Below, piece after piece: positions 33,188 through 42,501 of a DNA stretch of 64,000 nucleotides. Source of the stretch: Aldehydirespirator sp965116965 (lineage in GTDB: Bacteria; Actinomycetota; Acidimicrobiia; Acidimicrobiales; Aldehydirespiratoraceae); NCBI GenBank assembly GCA_965116965.1, contig OZ220743.1, forward strand, positions 2,170,001 through 2,234,000. The letters are read 5' to 3'. The notes under the pieces are model-generated. The model was not told where the DNA came from and ran no database searches. It saw only the letters and a list, made by a program, of their open reading frames with translations. The first letter of the stretch is position 1. Every line of letters starts with the position of its first letter. Made by a program: the position numbers and the translations under genes.

Positions 33188-35559
33188 CCGAAGAAGGACT
33201 CGTAGAGCGAACCCGAAGGCTCGCACCGATCTTGGAGCAGGCATGCGCCGAGGCTTGCCGCAAAATGTGGGAGGACGGAGGATGGGCTGACTATGAGTTG
33301 AGGGAGGGATATCGGGAGCTCTGGCGCCTGAGCGAAGGCAAGGATCTTGCCTACGATCGGCCGAGCATCGGCCTCCACTACTCGCTCTGGTACCACCTGC
33401 AACGCACTCACATCCTTGTGCGGGCGTTAGCGCCCCTGTTGGCTCCGAGGCATAGGCCGGTGCGGATCTATGACCTTGGCTGTGGTTCAGGTGCCACTGC
33501 CTGGGCGGCGGCGACCCTTTCCGAAGCCTGCATCCGTGCAGGTACTTCACTTCCTCGCATCACCGTTCTCGGAACTGATTCAAGCCCGTTCATGGTTGAT
33601 GCCTCCCGTCGGCTGTGGGCGAGCCTGCCCGCAGATCTCGCGGCTCACGTCGAGTTAGAACACCGTCTTGGCAACTGGAGCGACGTTGAGGCGTTTGACG
33701 CGCAGGACGAAGACGCCCTCATGGTTTGCTCCTATCTGTTGAACGCTTCGGACGGGGCCTACCTGAGGGAGATCGACTCGTGGCTTCAGCGAGTCTCAGA
33801 CCGAGTCTCAGCTGATCAGCTTCTCGTGCTCTCATCTCCTCGCAAGGCCGATCTCGCGAACGTCCTGCAGGAGTCGAAGGGTTGGGTGCGTGAAGAATTC
33901 GCTCCCCATCCGGAAGTGTGGACGGGCGCTATCAGCCAGGTTGCTGAACTACGCCGGAGGGTCTTGAAGTCGATTGGTGAAGCCTCGCCGCAGGATCCTT
34001 CGTGGATGCCGCCGAACGGCGCGGACTTCCGACTCTTGAGCAGGGCACGATCGCAGTTTGCCGGACACGATCGCAGATCGGGACTGACCTTGAACAACGA
34101 GCAGGAGCAAGCGGCTGAACCTGCCGATCGACTCACAGCACTTGTCGGTGCAGCAGGATCTGGGAAGTCACTCGTATTGTGCGAGCGGGTTGTTCGAATC
34201 ATCGAGCGCGCAGGGCACGACGAGCCACCCTGGGTACTTGTGACCTCTTTCAACAAGAGAATGGTCGAACAACTCATCCGTTGGATATTGAAGGGCATCG
34301 AGGGATCCGATGAAGCCGAGGTCGCCTCTTCGAGGGGGAGCCCCGAAGACGGAGACTTCACGATTGAAGCTGAGAATTGGCATGACGTTCCAGCCACAGT
34401 GCGGTTCTTGAATCGGGACAAGCTCGCGACTCGAGTGTGGCGGGAACCGCCCGCTGACTTCGAGTTGTTTCCCCATCCGACCGCAACGAGTCCGTCGGTG
34501 GTGGGCGACGAGTATCTGAGCGAGCACTTCCTTTCTCGGGAACTGGAGCTGGTTGTCTTTGGCCTAGAGGCATTGGATCACGACGCCTACCTTGCGACAC
34601 CGCGAGATGGCCGCAAGCGTCGACTCACTCGGCCGCAACGTGCCGGCTTGTGGCGTCACCTGGTCCATCACTCGGAGGCTTGGACCGGGTCGACAGGCCC
34701 GCTGCCGTTCATTCGTAGGCGCATGCTGGCATACGCCCACAACCGGGACAGCATCGAATCCGGTCGAAGAGTTGAGCTTCGTGACGGTTGCCGACAGCTG
34801 ACCCACCTGTTCGTAGATGAAGCGCAAGACATGACGCGAGCGGACTTGCGCCTTCTCGCTCACACGCCTCCGCGACCGCAGCGGTTGTTCGTGGCGGGCG
34901 ATTCTGCCCAGGCGCTTCACACGGGCGGCACCAGTCCGCGTCCCCGTATCCATGGCGCCCGCTGGCAGATCCTGAGGCTTACGGGCTCCTATCGGCTCCC
35001 TGCTCTGGTGTGCGATGCGGTGAGGGGATTGGCGACGAGGATCCTCGACGAGCAACCCACTAAGGATGACGAACTTGGCCCCCATGGAGCTCCTCCCGAA
35101 GTGCGGCGATCAGCCGTCCCAGGACCTCGACCGATAGTGGTGAATGGCAGTAGTCCAGATCATGTTCACCGAGCCATGCGAGTTATGCGCCGCTTTGTGA
35201 GTGATCAGTCTGTTGAAGAATGGAACGTTGTCAGCGAACCGGACTCGACGAGCCGATTGAACCGGTCGCTGACTGAACGCGGGATGCACGTTAGGGAGTG
35301 CTCCCTGCTAAAGACCAAGGGACTGGAGCTGCCGATGGTCCTCTTCCCTTCCGACGTCCGGGCCCCCAACGAGGAGGTAGAGGCAGAATGGGTGTATGCA
35401 GCCCTGACGCGTGCGCAGAGTGTCTTGATGATCGCAGTGGTTCCCGAGCAGACGTCTGCTCCGGTCGCTGAGGCGCTGAGTTCGATCGACCCATCGAATG
35501 TCATGTTCTGGGACGCTTCCGCCGAGAGCGCGTGGAGTGGCATGATCCAGTCTGTGTGA
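33184..35559 (+). CDS. SAM methyltransferase fused to a superfamily 1 helicase
   Basis: The protein has 791 residues from ATG 33184. Residues 1-290 are a class I methyltransferase with motif I YDLGCGSGATAWAAA at about 96-110. After a linker comes a UvrD/Rep-type helicase: Walker A GAAGSGKS at 322-329, motif II DEAQD at 545-549, motif III VAGDSAQALH, then LTGSYRLP, LKTKGLELPMVLFP and YAALTRAQS. I know of no standard protein with this order. The 4-base overlap with the radical SAM gene implies they work together, perhaps on modified or foreign nucleic acid. GC is visibly lower than in flanking genes, suggesting transfer. Confidence 0.8.
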   Translation: MTEEGLVERTRRLAPILEQACAEACRKMWEDGGWADYELREGYRELWRLSEGKDLAYDRPSIGLHYSLWYHLQRTHILVRALAPLLAPRHRPVRIYDLGCGSGATAWAAATLSEACIRAGTSLPRITVLGTDSSPFMVDASRRLWASLPADLAAHVELEHRLGNWSDVEAFDAQDEDALMVCSYLLNASDGAYLREIDSWLQRVSDRVSADQLLVLSSPRKADLANVLQESKGWVREEFAPHPEVWTGAISQVAELRRRVLKSIGEASPQDPSWMPPNGADFRLLSRARSQFAGHDRRSGLTLNNEQEQAAEPADRLTALVGAAGSGKSLVLCERVVRIIERAGHDEPPWVLVTSFNKRMVEQLIRWILKGIEGSDEAEVASSRGSPEDGDFTIEAENWHDVPATVRFLNRDKLATRVWREPPADFELFPHPTATSPSVVGDEYLSEHFLSRELELVVFGLEALDHDAYLATPRDGRKRRLTRPQRAGLWRHLVHHSEAWTGSTGPLPFIRRRMLAYAHNRDSIESGRRVELRDGCRQLTHLFVDEAQDMTRADLRLLAHTPPRPQRLFVAGDSAQALHTGGTSPRPRIHGARWQILRLTGSYRLPALVCDAVRGLATRILDEQPTKDDELGPHGAPPEVRRSAVPGPRPIVVNGSSPDHVHRAMRVMRRFVSDQSVEEWNVVSEPDSTSRLNRSLTERGMHVRECSLLKTKGLELPMVLFPSDVRAPNEEVEAEWVYAALTRAQSVLMIAVVPEQTSAPVAEALSSIDPSNVMFWDASAESAWSGMIQSV

Positions 35560-35632
35560 GCCTCGTCCCGACCACTTGCTTACGCATCCTACGTGGCGGG
35601 TGGCAGCGCCTTCCGTGGGTGGAGCGGGTGAG

Positions 35633-37201
35633 TTAGGGGAACGGCCAGAGACAATTGAGGTGCAGGTTCATCCACCAGTCTCTTTCGAGGGTATAGCCGC
35701 GGACATTGTCCCACGGCAGTTCTGAAATGGCCTCGGGGATTGGGCCCGAGAGCTGGTTGCCGCTGAGGTCAAGCAGGTCGAGACCAGTCAGGTTGCCCAA
35801 TTCAGGAGGTATCTGTCCCGAGAGTTGGTTGTCGGCAAGACTCAGGAATTCGAGGTCGGCCAGATCCCCCAGCCACGCAGGGATCGGCCCGGACAAGCGG
35901 TTGCCGTCAAGATGCAGTGTCCGCAGGTTCGTGAGGTTGTTGAGTCCGGCAGGTATCGGTCCTGAGAGCCTGTTGCCGGAGAGGTTCAGGCACTGGAGTT
36001 CGACCAGGTCGCCCAGCCAGGCAGGGATCGGCCCCGACACGTCGCTCTCATGGGCCAACAGGAACCTGAGTTCCGTCAGATTCGTCAGGTCCGGAATCGG
36101 CCCCGTGAGCCGGTTGCGTCCGAGCGAGAGGTGCCGGAGGTTGGTGAGGTCGCCCAGCCAGGCGGGGATCGGTCCCGACAAGTCGTTGCTGGCAAGCGTC
36201 AGCGATATGAGGTTGGTGAGGTTGTCTAGCTCCGGCGGTATCGGCCCGGACAAGTCGTTGCTGGCAAGCGTCAGCGATGTGAGGTTGGTGAGGTTGTCTA
36301 GCTCCGGCGGTATCGGCCCGGACAAGTCGTTCCATGTGAGCTCTAGGGATGTGAGGTTGGTGAGGTTGCCTAGCTCTGGCGGTATCGGACCCGACAGTTC
36401 ATTCCTGACCAGACGCAGCTCATGGAGATTGGCCAGGCTGCCGAACTCGGGTGGTATCGGCCCCGACAGCCGGCCTCCAACGAGGTGGAGCACCCGGAGG
36501 TTGTTGAGGTTGCCGAGTTCGGGTGGTATCGGCCCCTCCAGCCCACCCAATCTGAGCACCTCGAGGTTGGTCAAGTTTCCCAGCCATTCGGGGATGGGAC
36601 CGAGCCAGCCGGGCCCCTCGGCCGGCGTCAGGAGAACGAGTTGTTCGAGAGCGGTGAGGTCTCCTAGGGAATCCGCGATCGCGCCGTCGGGCTCGAATTC
36701 GACGTTTAGTCCGGTAACGCGCCCTCTAGCGAGGGTCACTCCTCGCCAGTCTCCTAGCCGGGTGTCCGGGCCCCAGGCGCTCGCCGAGTCATAGAGTCCT
36801 CCGAGCTGGTGGCGGTGGATCCGGTAGAAGTCCCAGAGGGCTTCGCAGTCGGCGATCAATGCCTCCAGAGACTGGTCCGCGACGGCGGGTGAGGTGCACG
36901 GTGAGTCCGGCGGCGGCTCGGGTGCTGTCGGCTCGGGTGCTGTCGGCTCGAACTCGGGTTGTGTGGTTGTTGGGGGTTGTGTGGTTGGCTCGGGTTCGGG
37001 TTGCGCGGAGGTTGCAGAGGTCGTGTCGGGCGGGGCCGTGGATGGTGGGGATGCAGTGGTCGCCTGGTCGCCGCTACAACCCGCAAGCACTAGCGCGGCG
37101 ATGCCGGCCGCGGCGGCTACGAGCGCGGAGGCGAGGACGACTCGTGCATATGTCTTCTCTGAAGGTTGCCGCCGGAGCCCTGCGGTCAGTCGCGTCGACA
37201 T
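35633..37201 (-). CDS. Secreted lipoprotein with plant-type leucine-rich repeats
   Basis: The protein has 522 residues. The signal sequence ends in the lipobox LAGC near residue 42, followed by a long Thr/Pro/Glu linker. From about residue 180 there are 13 repeats of roughly 24 residues with the plant-specific consensus NxLSGPIPxxLGNLTNLxxL. The protein should sit on the outer face of the membrane and bind proteins. Two adjacent repeats are almost identical in DNA, showing recent expansion. Such LRRs are common in host-associated bacteria; a role in host contact is inference. Confidence 0.85.
   Translation of the reverse strand: MSTRLTAGLRRQPSEKTYARVVLASALVAAAAGIAALVLAGCSGDQATTASPPSTAPPDTTSATSAQPEPEPTTQPPTTTQPEFEPTAPEPTAPEPPPDSPCTSPAVADQSLEALIADCEALWDFYRIHRHQLGGLYDSASAWGPDTRLGDWRGVTLARGRVTGLNVEFEPDGAIADSLGDLTALEQLVLLTPAEGPGWLGPIPEWLGNLTNLEVLRLGGLEGPIPPELGNLNNLRVLHLVGGRLSGPIPPEFGSLANLHELRLVRNELSGPIPPELGNLTNLTSLELTWNDLSGPIPPELDNLTNLTSLTLASNDLSGPIPPELDNLTNLISLTLASNDLSGPIPAWLGDLTNLRHLSLGRNRLTGPIPDLTNLTELRFLLAHESDVSGPIPAWLGDLVELQCLNLSGNRLSGPIPAGLNNLTNLRTLHLDGNRLSGPIPAWLGDLADLEFLSLADNQLSGQIPPELGNLTGLDLLDLSGNQLSGPIPEAISELPWDNVRGYTLERDWWMNLHLNCLWPFP
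36180..36323 (-). repeat. Near-perfect 72-bp tandem duplication inside the LRR gene
   Basis: Two consecutive 72-base units encode the repeats LTNLTSLTLASNDLSGPIP and LTNLISLTLASNDLSGPIP. They differ at only a few positions, whereas other repeats in the gene are more diverged, so this pair arose recently and could vary in number between strains. Confidence 0.8.
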
Positions 37202-37334
37202 CGGGTGTGTCCCATCTGCCAGTCATGACGCCCGACTGCATGGGACCTTATAGCAGGTCTCGCCACCATTTCGTCGCGCGTTCTTGGAATAGGCGCGGGA
37301 TAAACGCGACGAGAGCGGGCAGCCGTCGCTCCGG

Positions 37335-38291
37335 TTACAGGTCGGGCCAGCGCGGGGAGCGGGTCGACGTTGTGCGGCGGCGGGGTCCGCCCAGGGCCCA
37401 CTGGCGGCGCCAGACTCCGACATCGGGGCCGGTGAGGGTGCCGCTGGCTCCGGCGTGGGCCCGCTTGCGGGCCGAGTACCAGTCGGTGCTGGCCTCGTCG
37501 GCCAGGGCCGTCACCGCCGCCTCTATCCGGGCCGCCAGCCGGGGAGCCTTCTCGCCGGGCTCGGGCCGCAGCGGCGTGCCGAAGGTGACCGTCGCCTCCG
37601 CCGGTCGGGGCACAGTGCGGCCCTTGCGCAGGATGGTGCCGGTGCCGCCCACATGGATGGGCACCACCGGCACGTTGCAGCGGAGCGACAGGTAGGCGGC
37701 GCCGCCGCGGAATGTCTGCCCCCAGCCGTCGGGACTGCGGCCGCCCTCCGGGTAGATCAGCAGGCTCCAACCGTCGTCGATCAGCCCGGCGGCCATGTCG
37801 GCGGAGCGGCGGCCCACCCGGGTCCGCTCGATGGGTACGGCCCCCATCACCAGCGCCGCGGTGGCGCCCGCTGCCCGGGAGCCGAAGAAGTAGTCGGACG
37901 CCGCCCCCACCACGATCTTGTGGCGCCACGGCTCGGGGATCGAGGTGAGCAGCAGGGACGTGTCGATGTGGCTGTGATGGTTGGACGCGAAGATGATCGG
38001 CCCCTCCAGCTCGCTGAGGCGGTCGGTGCCGCCGCGACGGGGTGATGCGAGCACCTGCACCATGGCCCGTATCGGACCCTCCACCATGGCGGCCCGGAAC
38101 ATTCGCGCCGGCCAGCGGCGGGCCCAGTCCGTGTCGAAGTGGACGCCGGTACGTCCCGGCGCGTGGGGAGGCTCAACCCCGCCGGGAACGGTGGGCGCCC
38201 GCAGCGGGAACGAGCGAGCCCTCAACGCCCGGGTCGGCGACGGCAGGCGGCTCCGGATCCGCACCAGGCCTAGGTCGTGTGTGATTCCCAC
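37335..38291 (-). CDS. PlsC-like 1-acylglycerol-phosphate acyltransferase
   Basis: The protein has 318 residues from GTG 38291. The acyltransferase motifs are NHHSHID (HX4D) near residue 104 and YPEGGRSPDGW near 180, with PVVPIHVGG after them. It transfers an acyl chain to lysophosphatidate or a related acceptor at the membrane. The N-terminal 60 residues are Arg/Pro-rich and may not be translated; an internal Met is possible. It is the last gene of a minus-strand run with the LarA-like and reductase-HAD genes. Confidence 0.85.
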   Translation of the reverse strand: MGITHDLGLVRIRSRLPSPTRALRARSFPLRAPTVPGGVEPPHAPGRTGVHFDTDWARRWPARMFRAAMVEGPIRAMVQVLASPRRGGTDRLSELEGPIIFASNHHSHIDTSLLLTSIPEPWRHKIVVGAASDYFFGSRAAGATAALVMGAVPIERTRVGRRSADMAAGLIDDGWSLLIYPEGGRSPDGWGQTFRGGAAYLSLRCNVPVVPIHVGGTGTILRKGRTVPRPAEATVTFGTPLRPEPGEKAPRLAARIEAAVTALADEASTDWYSARKRAHAGASGTLTGPDVGVWRRQWALGGPRRRTTSTRSPRWPDL

Positions 38292-38309
38292 TAGCTCACG
38301 CCGTCCCGG

Positions 38310-39923
38310 TCACTCCACGTCCGCCATCAGGATCGGCGGGTTGTGCACGTGCGTGATCGTGGGCGAGGGCCCCACCACGTCGCTGGCCATCTCCAGGGCG
38401 TCCGACAGGGTCGACGCAGGCTGGAATCCCATGCGCCGCACCGCCTTCGGGTCGCCGCCCACCACGATCACCCGACCCAGCCACTGCAGGGCGTGCGCCC
38501 CCCAGTACCACATGTAGAAGGGATGCACCCCGTGGTAGGCGTAGCTGGTGCGGTAGAGGTGCACATACCACTCGTCGGTGGCGAACTGGGCCTCGTACTT
38601 GGCCTCCAGCTCGGCCGGGTCGGTGGTCTCGGCCAGCAGCTGCTCGAAGAAGTCGATGTAGCTCGGATGGTGCACCGGGTGGAACTCCCACCGGGTCGGG
38701 TGGCTCATGATGACGACGCCGCCCTCGCGCACCAGCGGCTGGCCCCGGTACAGGTTGAAGAAGTAGCCCAGGCCCAGGCACATCACCAGGATCGGGTTCA
38801 TCACCGAGTTGACGTTGTACGGGCAGATGTAGGGCAGCCCCATGGTGAGCACGTCGGTCTGTCCCTGCACCGGAACCAGGTGCTGGGCCAGCACGTTGGC
38901 GGTGGTGCTCTCATGGACCGGCTCCACCGAGCCGGCCTGCACCGAAGTCATCTCATAGGGCGCCAGCCACCGGTTGAACACGCCCCGGCAGGCGGCCGGC
39001 GGCATCGCCTTGAGCCCGGCGTGCATGGCCATGAACGAGGCCCTGTCCCGGGCGCTCCACTCCCACTCGCGCTTCTGCAGCACGGCCAGCGGGCCGTCGT
39101 AGCCGAAGGTGTTGTTGTTGACGGTGGTCTCGATCTGGAAGATGGGCGGTCCGTTGGCCTTGATCACCTCGCCCTGGCGCCAGTTGGAGTGGTGCAGCTC
39201 CGAGCGGGGCCGGTCCATGAACGAGCGGGAGTGCTGCATGGTGTGGACGTTGTGGTGGTGGCGCAGCGACCGGTAGTCGGCCAGACCGGTGGCGGTGGAC
39301 TTCCAGCCTCCGTCCATGGCCACCAGGTTGATGTTCACGTACACCAGCAGGTCGCTCTCGGCGGCCCGCCGGTTCATGGTGACCAGCTCGTCGTGATCGG
39401 TGCGGCCCAACTCCACCATGCCGTCGGGGTCCTCGGCGTCGTGGTTGTAGAGCGCGCCCTGCGGGGCGAAGGCGTCGAACACCCGCTCGCCCAGGGCGTG
39501 GCGCAGCTCGTCGTCGGTCATCCGGCGGTGCAGCGCCAGAGCCGCGATCAGGTGCACGTCGTCCACCCCCGCCGCGGCCGCCATGTCGAGGACCTGCTCG
39601 ATCACCCGCTGGCGGATGTCGGGGCGCCGCATGGGCGGCAGCGGCAGCGAGATGTCGTCAAAGGCGATGGTCAGCTTCATGCCGGGCCTCAGCAGCGACG
39701 GCAGCGGATCGCAGTCGAGCGGGTTCAACAGGGCGTCGCGGATGGCCGCTTCGGGATCGGACAGCCCCGCGAGCGGCTCGGCCGGGTAGATGATCCGGCT
39801 GCGGCCCGGTGGCAGTCGCTCCAGGCGGAAGCCTTCGCCGTGATGGAACAGGATCGGCGGCGTCGAGCGGTCGACGTCGAGCACCAGTCCCGGGCGCGGC
39901 GCCTTCCGGCGCTCAGTTGCCAT
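38310..39923 (-). CDS. LarA-like (DUF2088) protein
   Basis: The protein has 537 residues. The N-terminal half matches DUF2088/LarA: LTIAFDDISLPLPPMRRPDI, AAAGVDDVHLIAALALHRRM, TDDELRHALG. LarA racemases use a nickel-pincer nucleotide; here the C-terminal half is longer and has Trp/Tyr-rich segments (FYMWYWGAHALQWLG), so a different racemase or epimerase substrate is likely. ATG is preceded by GGGAGG. Its position between an acyl reductase-HAD fusion and PlsC suggests a role in a lipid pathway, but this is not shown. Confidence 0.65.
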   Translation of the reverse strand: MATERRKAPRPGLVLDVDRSTPPILFHHGEGFRLERLPPGRSRIIYPAEPLAGLSDPEAAIRDALLNPLDCDPLPSLLRPGMKLTIAFDDISLPLPPMRRPDIRQRVIEQVLDMAAAAGVDDVHLIAALALHRRMTDDELRHALGERVFDAFAPQGALYNHDAEDPDGMVELGRTDHDELVTMNRRAAESDLLVYVNINLVAMDGGWKSTATGLADYRSLRHHHNVHTMQHSRSFMDRPRSELHHSNWRQGEVIKANGPPIFQIETTVNNNTFGYDGPLAVLQKREWEWSARDRASFMAMHAGLKAMPPAACRGVFNRWLAPYEMTSVQAGSVEPVHESTTANVLAQHLVPVQGQTDVLTMGLPYICPYNVNSVMNPILVMCLGLGYFFNLYRGQPLVREGGVVIMSHPTRWEFHPVHHPSYIDFFEQLLAETTDPAELEAKYEAQFATDEWYVHLYRTSYAYHGVHPFYMWYWGAHALQWLGRVIVVGGDPKAVRRMGFQPASTLSDALEMASDVVGPSPTITHVHNPPILMADVE

Positions 39924-39969
39924 CAGGCCGACCTCCCGGGGAGTTCCAGTCCACGTGTCCTCTCCGCCA

Positions 39970-42336
39970 TCAGGCCGACCTCACCAGCTCGCGGCGGCGG
40001 GCTCCGGGGCGGCCCCGAGGCGCCAGCGGCAGGAGCTTGGCGGGAGCGCCCGCGCTGGTGGCCCAGTGCTCGATCAGCCAGCCCCGGCGCCGGGCCAGCG
40101 CGGCCAGCTTGGTCTCGGGATTGACCGCCACCGGGAAGCCGACCGCTTCCAGCATGGGCAGGTCCGAGGTGCTGTCGGCGTAGGCCACCGACTCCCGCAG
40201 GTCAAGGCCGTGGAGCTCGGCGAAGTCGACCAGCGTCTGGTAGCGGGCCTCGCCGGTGGGAGGCACCGACGTGAGCCGGCCGTCGTAGACCCCGTCGCTC
40301 GAGCCCATCTCGGCCGCAATGATGTGATCGAACAGGGGCTTCAGGGGAGCGATCACGAAGTCGAGCGCCCCGGTGATGAGCAGCGTCACGTGCCCGGCCG
40401 CCCGATGCTCGCGGATCCGGCGGATCCCCCGGGGGAACGACTTGGTGAGGATGAGATCGCTGAGCATCTCCGCGCAGTCGGCGTCGATGCGGTCCACCGA
40501 GGCGCCCTCGAAACGCCGGTAGAAGTAGCGCAGGAAGTCGCTGCGGTCCCTGCGGTCCAACGCCAGCAGACGGGGCGCCTCGCCGAGGGTGCGGGCCACG
40601 AAACGGACCCGGTCCAAGTCGTCGAGCTCCCGGGTGGCGAGCCACGCGTAGCTGGCCACCACGTTCGAGGCGATCAGCGTGTTCTCCAGGTCGAACACGG
40701 CCAGCTGGCGCTCGGGTACGAGCACCTGGCGGCGGAGCCGGGTGGAGCGGGAATCGGTGCGGCTGGAGCTGGTGCCGGGGGCCATCTTGAGGCGGGCCTG
40801 CTCCACCATCGACGGCAGGTGCACCTCCTGCACGTAGTGGGTCCAGTCGATGACGGAGGGATCGAAGCAGAACGCCGCCCGGTCGTCGTCGTCGAGCGAA
40901 TCCCAGAGCTCCAGGAGCCGGTCGAGCTGGTAGATGGCCTCGCACTCGGCGTAGGAGCCGTACAGTTCGACGTACTCGTTGGCCCTGCCCAGCTGCTGGC
41001 GGCGCTCCTCGAGGCTGGCGCTCATCAGGGCGTGGCGACCCCGCAGCGGCAGGGCCGACAGCACCCGGTCGGCGGTCTCCAGCGAGCGTTGCGCTCGCTG
41101 AAGCTGCCGGGACACCCTCCCCCGGCCGGGGAAGGACCATTGGGGCACGGAGATCGGCTGGTTGTGCTCGTCGTAGACGGGGTGTTCGGTGAACCAGCCG
41201 CTGACCAGGTCGAAGAGCGTGCCGTACTTGAGCGGGTTGATGGCCCCGCTGGCCACCTGTACGACGTCGGGGCTGGGATCGACCGGGCCCCGTGCGGCCA
41301 CGGCCATGATGGTGGCCACCACCAGGTCCACCGGGATCACGTCGACGATGCCCTCGGGCACGCCCGGGAACTCCTTGAGCAGGCCCCGGGCATAGGCGGC
41401 TATGACCGGCTCGGCCATCCGGAATCCCCGGATCCATCCCGGGTAGGGCTCGGTGAGGGCCGACTCGATGATCGAGGGCCGCACGATGCTCACCGCGACG
41501 TCGCCGCGGGTCTCGGTGAGGGCCCGCTCGCCGAGGGCCTTGGTGAAGGCGTAGGCGTCGGGGAAGCCGAGGCTGGAGGCCCGGGCCCGGCCGGCCTGGG
41601 TCATCTGCTCGTCCACCCAGCGCCGCCGGAGGCTCTCGACCTTCTCGGAGAGTGCGGGGATGCCGGCCGCGCCCAGTTCCCGGCGGGCCTGGGTCGACAG
41701 CGCGGCCAGACGCTCGGGGCTGCGGCTGGCCTGCTCGGCGTCGCGGCGGGCGCGGCGGGCGCTGTCCGCCTCGTCGCGCCAGCCGACCTCGGTGAAGAAC
41801 GGCGAGTCGTCCACCAGCTGCTCGGGGGCGGCGCCCCGGCGGCTGCCGGCCACGTAGCAGGTCGACACCGCGATCAGGTGGGCCTTGGAGCCGGCCTCGG
41901 CCAGGACCGCAGCCACCCGGCTCGGACCGAGCAGGTTGACCTCCACCGCGTCGTCGAGGGCCGAGTCGAAGTTCACGGTGGCCGCGGAGTGGATCACGGT
42001 GTCGCAGCCGGCCAGGGCGGCCCGGCCCTCGTCGTCGAGCCCCAGGCCGTCGATACCGACGTCGCCGGCCACCGCGGTGACCCGGCGGGCGGTCATCTCG
42101 TCGTAGCTCTCGCCGCTGGAATCCTCTGCGGCCTGCCGGCGGAGCCCGTCGAAGGCGTCGTTGCGGAGCACGTCGCGCTGCACTCGCTGAGCTGCGCCCC
42201 GGCGGCCCGGGCGCACCACCAGGACCAGCTCGCAGTCGGGCACGCAGCGCAGCAGGCGCTCGGTGAGAGCAGTCCCCAGGAACCCGGTCGCGCCGGTGAT
42301 AGCGACCCGCTTGCCGGCGAGAGACTCCGCGATCAC
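39970..42336 (-). CDS. Fatty acyl/thioester reductase fused to a HAD-IB phosphatase
   Basis: The product has 788 residues from GTG 42336, where NAD-binding homology begins (VAITGATGFLGTALTERLL). Residues 1-500 form a male-sterility-type NAD(P) short-chain dehydrogenase domain with a YAFTKALGE active-site segment. The last 230 residues are a HAD-IB hydrolase: AVFDLENTLI, LLITGALDFVIAPL and YADSTSDLPML. The fusion would reduce an acyl thioester and remove a phosphate, fitting synthesis of an alcohol or ether-type lipid with the neighbouring PlsC. The frame is open further upstream but is not protein-like. Confidence 0.85.
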   Translation of the reverse strand: MIAESLAGKRVAITGATGFLGTALTERLLRCVPDCELVLVVRPGRRGAAQRVQRDVLRNDAFDGLRRQAAEDSSGESYDEMTARRVTAVAGDVGIDGLGLDDEGRAALAGCDTVIHSAATVNFDSALDDAVEVNLLGPSRVAAVLAEAGSKAHLIAVSTCYVAGSRRGAAPEQLVDDSPFFTEVGWRDEADSARRARRDAEQASRSPERLAALSTQARRELGAAGIPALSEKVESLRRRWVDEQMTQAGRARASSLGFPDAYAFTKALGERALTETRGDVAVSIVRPSIIESALTEPYPGWIRGFRMAEPVIAAYARGLLKEFPGVPEGIVDVIPVDLVVATIMAVAARGPVDPSPDVVQVASGAINPLKYGTLFDLVSGWFTEHPVYDEHNQPISVPQWSFPGRGRVSRQLQRAQRSLETADRVLSALPLRGRHALMSASLEERRQQLGRANEYVELYGSYAECEAIYQLDRLLELWDSLDDDDRAAFCFDPSVIDWTHYVQEVHLPSMVEQARLKMAPGTSSSRTDSRSTRLRRQVLVPERQLAVFDLENTLIASNVVASYAWLATRELDDLDRVRFVARTLGEAPRLLALDRRDRSDFLRYFYRRFEGASVDRIDADCAEMLSDLILTKSFPRGIRRIREHRAAGHVTLLITGALDFVIAPLKPLFDHIIAAEMGSSDGVYDGRLTSVPPTGEARYQTLVDFAELHGLDLRESVAYADSTSDLPMLEAVGFPVAVNPETKLAALARRRGWLIEHWATSAGAPAKLLPLAPRGRPGARRRELVRSA

Positions 42337-42501
42337 GTAGTTAGTTCTAGTGCCCGCGGCCGCCAAAGGCTCACGACGCCGCGGGCAGCCCACGTCTGGG
42401 AGGCATTCCGAGTGCCCGTTCACCAGCGGCGGTTCGAGGTTCCTATCATTGCCCAACGTGGACGAACCAACTGCAACTCGAGGGAGCCGGCCGCGCTCGT
42501 G

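Noticed and set aside
36180..36323. Possible CRISPR or satellite array in the LRR region
   Set aside because: The 72-base units are in frame and encode leucine-rich repeats.
39955..42500. Long plus-strand frame over the reductase-HAD and LarA-like genes
   Set aside because: The minus strand carries full domain signatures there; the plus-strand frame becomes protein-like only from 42502, where the alpha/beta hydrolase starts.
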